In this document: positions 62,990 through 64,000 of the stretch, piece after piece | How positions within the stretch are numbered: the first letter of the stretch is position 1 | How the letters are laid out: every line of letters begins with the position of its first letter | Assembly (NCBI GenBank): GCA_964035575.1 | Contig: OZ037890.1 | Location: 1,178,001 to 1,242,000, forward strand | Reading direction: 5' to 3' | Length of the DNA: 64,000 bases | DNA from: Rhynchopus sp. YZ270_cl-10 | Lineage: Eukaryota > Euglenozoa > Diplonemea > Diplonemida > Diplonemidae | The notes under the pieces: model-generated | What the model saw: the letters and a program-made list of their open reading frames with translations, nothing else | Told to the model about the DNA's origin: nothing | Database searches by the model: none | Position numbers and translations under genes: made by a program

Positions 62990-63804
62990 ATGTCAAAAAA
63001 GGTGCAAAAACGTGAGCCAAGTACAAGTATGATACCCCCTCCTTATCCCCCCCATTCTGTACTTTTTACGCCCCTTTTTCAACAGAACCAGAAGACAAGG
63101 AGGAGAAGGAAAGAAAAGTGAATAAGGCGAAGCAGGACGCGGAGGATGCAAATAAGATCCCGGATACTCCAGCTGGCTGGAAGTTCCTGTACACATTCCT
63201 TGCGCTGGGTGCGGTGGTGATTGCGGCCATCCTCACCGCCCCTCTTGAGCAGACACGAGGTGATATACCTACGTTCAACCGCTCCGCAATCAAAGGGGAA
63301 CATGCACAACTCCTGCGTTCACATGGTTCCTATGGTGGGGGGCTTGTTGTGCACCGCTTTGCGAGCACCACTTTAGAGACAAACCTTGCGGCAGCCCAGA
63401 GTCTGCGTGATGGGGTGCCTGGGACTGAGTTCGTTCACATCCGTTCCAGTGAAATTGACCGGCGTGAGATTAAGGAGCTTCTGCTGAAGGATGCGGAGTG
63501 CAAGATGGTGTTTATTGAGCTGAATCTGAGTACAGCGGCCGGAAACGAATATGACCGTTTCCTGCACGCACTGAAGGGGCTTCTTGACGGCAACGCAGTG
63601 CAGTGCAAGATCGTAGTGCTCTCCACCGTCCACTCAAAGCAAAGCCTCAGTGCCCTCCCATACGGCCGAAAGTCCACCCTCCGGCAAGCCATGCAGCTTG
63701 GTGGAATGGGGGATGAATCCCGCATATACCACTGCATGGCGACCTTCATCCTTGAAAGATTTGTGGAGCGCGGGAGTGAACCATCTCAGCGTAGGTCCCC
63801 CTAG
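62990..63804 (+). CDS. Single-pass membrane protein, possibly ER/nuclear envelope
   Basis: Two exons, 62990-63011 and 63086-63804, give 246 aa; a second donor at about 63021 gives the same phase. The charged cytosolic N-terminus (EDKEEKERK, KAKQDAEDANK) is followed by one transmembrane helix (FLYTFLALGAVVIAAIL) and a ~190-residue C-terminal domain with GGGLVVHRFAS, FVHIRSSEIDR, KMVFIELNLS and CKIVVLSTVH. Alternating strands and helices suggest a Rossmann- or AAA-like fold. VVHRF recalls the luminal domain of LAP1/torsin activators, but I would not name it on that. It directly follows the ER chaperone genes. Confidence 0.6.
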
Positions 63805-64000
63805 GTTAATGGAAGACCGGAGCAAAGGGGGGAGGGTGTTTTACTGTTATTTTTTTTTAGTCAGATGTAAACCTGTAGGACTGCATGGTTGGGTGTCCAC
63901 CCCGTACAGGCCGGTCATTGTACCAAGGTACACTGTCACGTGAGGGCTTTGTATTTCAAGTCAACTTTTTTTTATGGGAAAGAGGGTGTTACCGGAGACT
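63805..64000. other. Right flank with a family D element
   Basis: The D upstream part (GGACTGCATGGTTGGG, 63877 on) is followed by CCAAG and GTACACTGTCACGTGAGGG (63928), TTTGTATTTCAAGTCAAC and a T run. The window ends before the 3' boundary is clear. Confidence 0.5.

Overview
This is nuclear DNA of a microbial eukaryote. Genes have short GT-AG introns (mostly starting GTATG), the products are eukaryotic (four-domain voltage-gated calcium channel, SPT6, ER HSP90/GRP94, ENT transporter), and the intergenic DNA is full of homopolymer runs and small transposons. Every gene I can support lies on the + strand. Most start codons sit 10-60 nt after a pyrimidine tract plus AG with no obvious upstream exon. 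One-strand gene order, acceptor-like starts and a Ngaro/VIPER-type retroelement are all compatible with a euglenozoan such as a diplonemid that uses spliced-leader trans-splicing. That placement is inference; 5'-UTR introns in another protist lineage would look the same.

Layout. 1-9744: five exact-length 1,703-bp tandem units, each with one secreted 12-cysteine protein gene, plus a truncated sixth unit, bordered on the left by a small palindromic element. 9957-18578: an intronless 2,873-aa four-domain calcium-type channel with an unusual D/D/S/D filter. 18579-25774: gene-free DNA with MITEs, a piggyBac-type remnant and shared short repeats. 25775-30491: a whole-looking, apparently very young Ngaro-type tyrosine-recombinase retroelement. 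31138-39360: an endonuclease/exonuclease/phosphatase-domain protein, an ENT transporter, an unidentified multi-exon gene and a Trp-rich 106-aa protein. 40392-46670: SPT6. 47970-49856: a membrane-anchored sterol-dehydrogenase-like SDR. 51533-51984: a second copy of the Trp-rich gene. 53236-54171: a 161-aa possibly mitochondrial protein. 54815-62635: two nearly identical GRP94 genes. 62990-63804: a single-pass membrane protein.

Most interesting signal. Short modules of about 45-90 nt recur throughout. Each begins with GT inside the 5' arm of a small hairpin, continues with a GAGG-like loop/arm junction, a TTCATCTTATAAACTTTTC-like stretch and a pyrimidine tract, and usually ends in AG. At least four sequence families (A-D here) share this plan while their stem sequences differ in a compensatory way. 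Modules occur back to back (three in a row at 35968-36129). They lie just upstream of the EEP, SPT6, 37.9-kb and 161-aa genes, inside GRP94 intron 1, and one supplies the 3' splice site of SPT6 intron 4. They look like structured, possibly mobile mini-introns or acceptor cassettes with a base-paired donor. This is a hypothesis from reading one window.

Functional themes: surface or secreted product amplification (cysteine-rich array), calcium signalling, transcription elongation (SPT6), ER protein folding (two GRP94 copies next to an ER/nuclear-envelope-type membrane protein) and sterol/nucleoside metabolism. Apart from the duplications, the neighbours do not form an obvious pathway.
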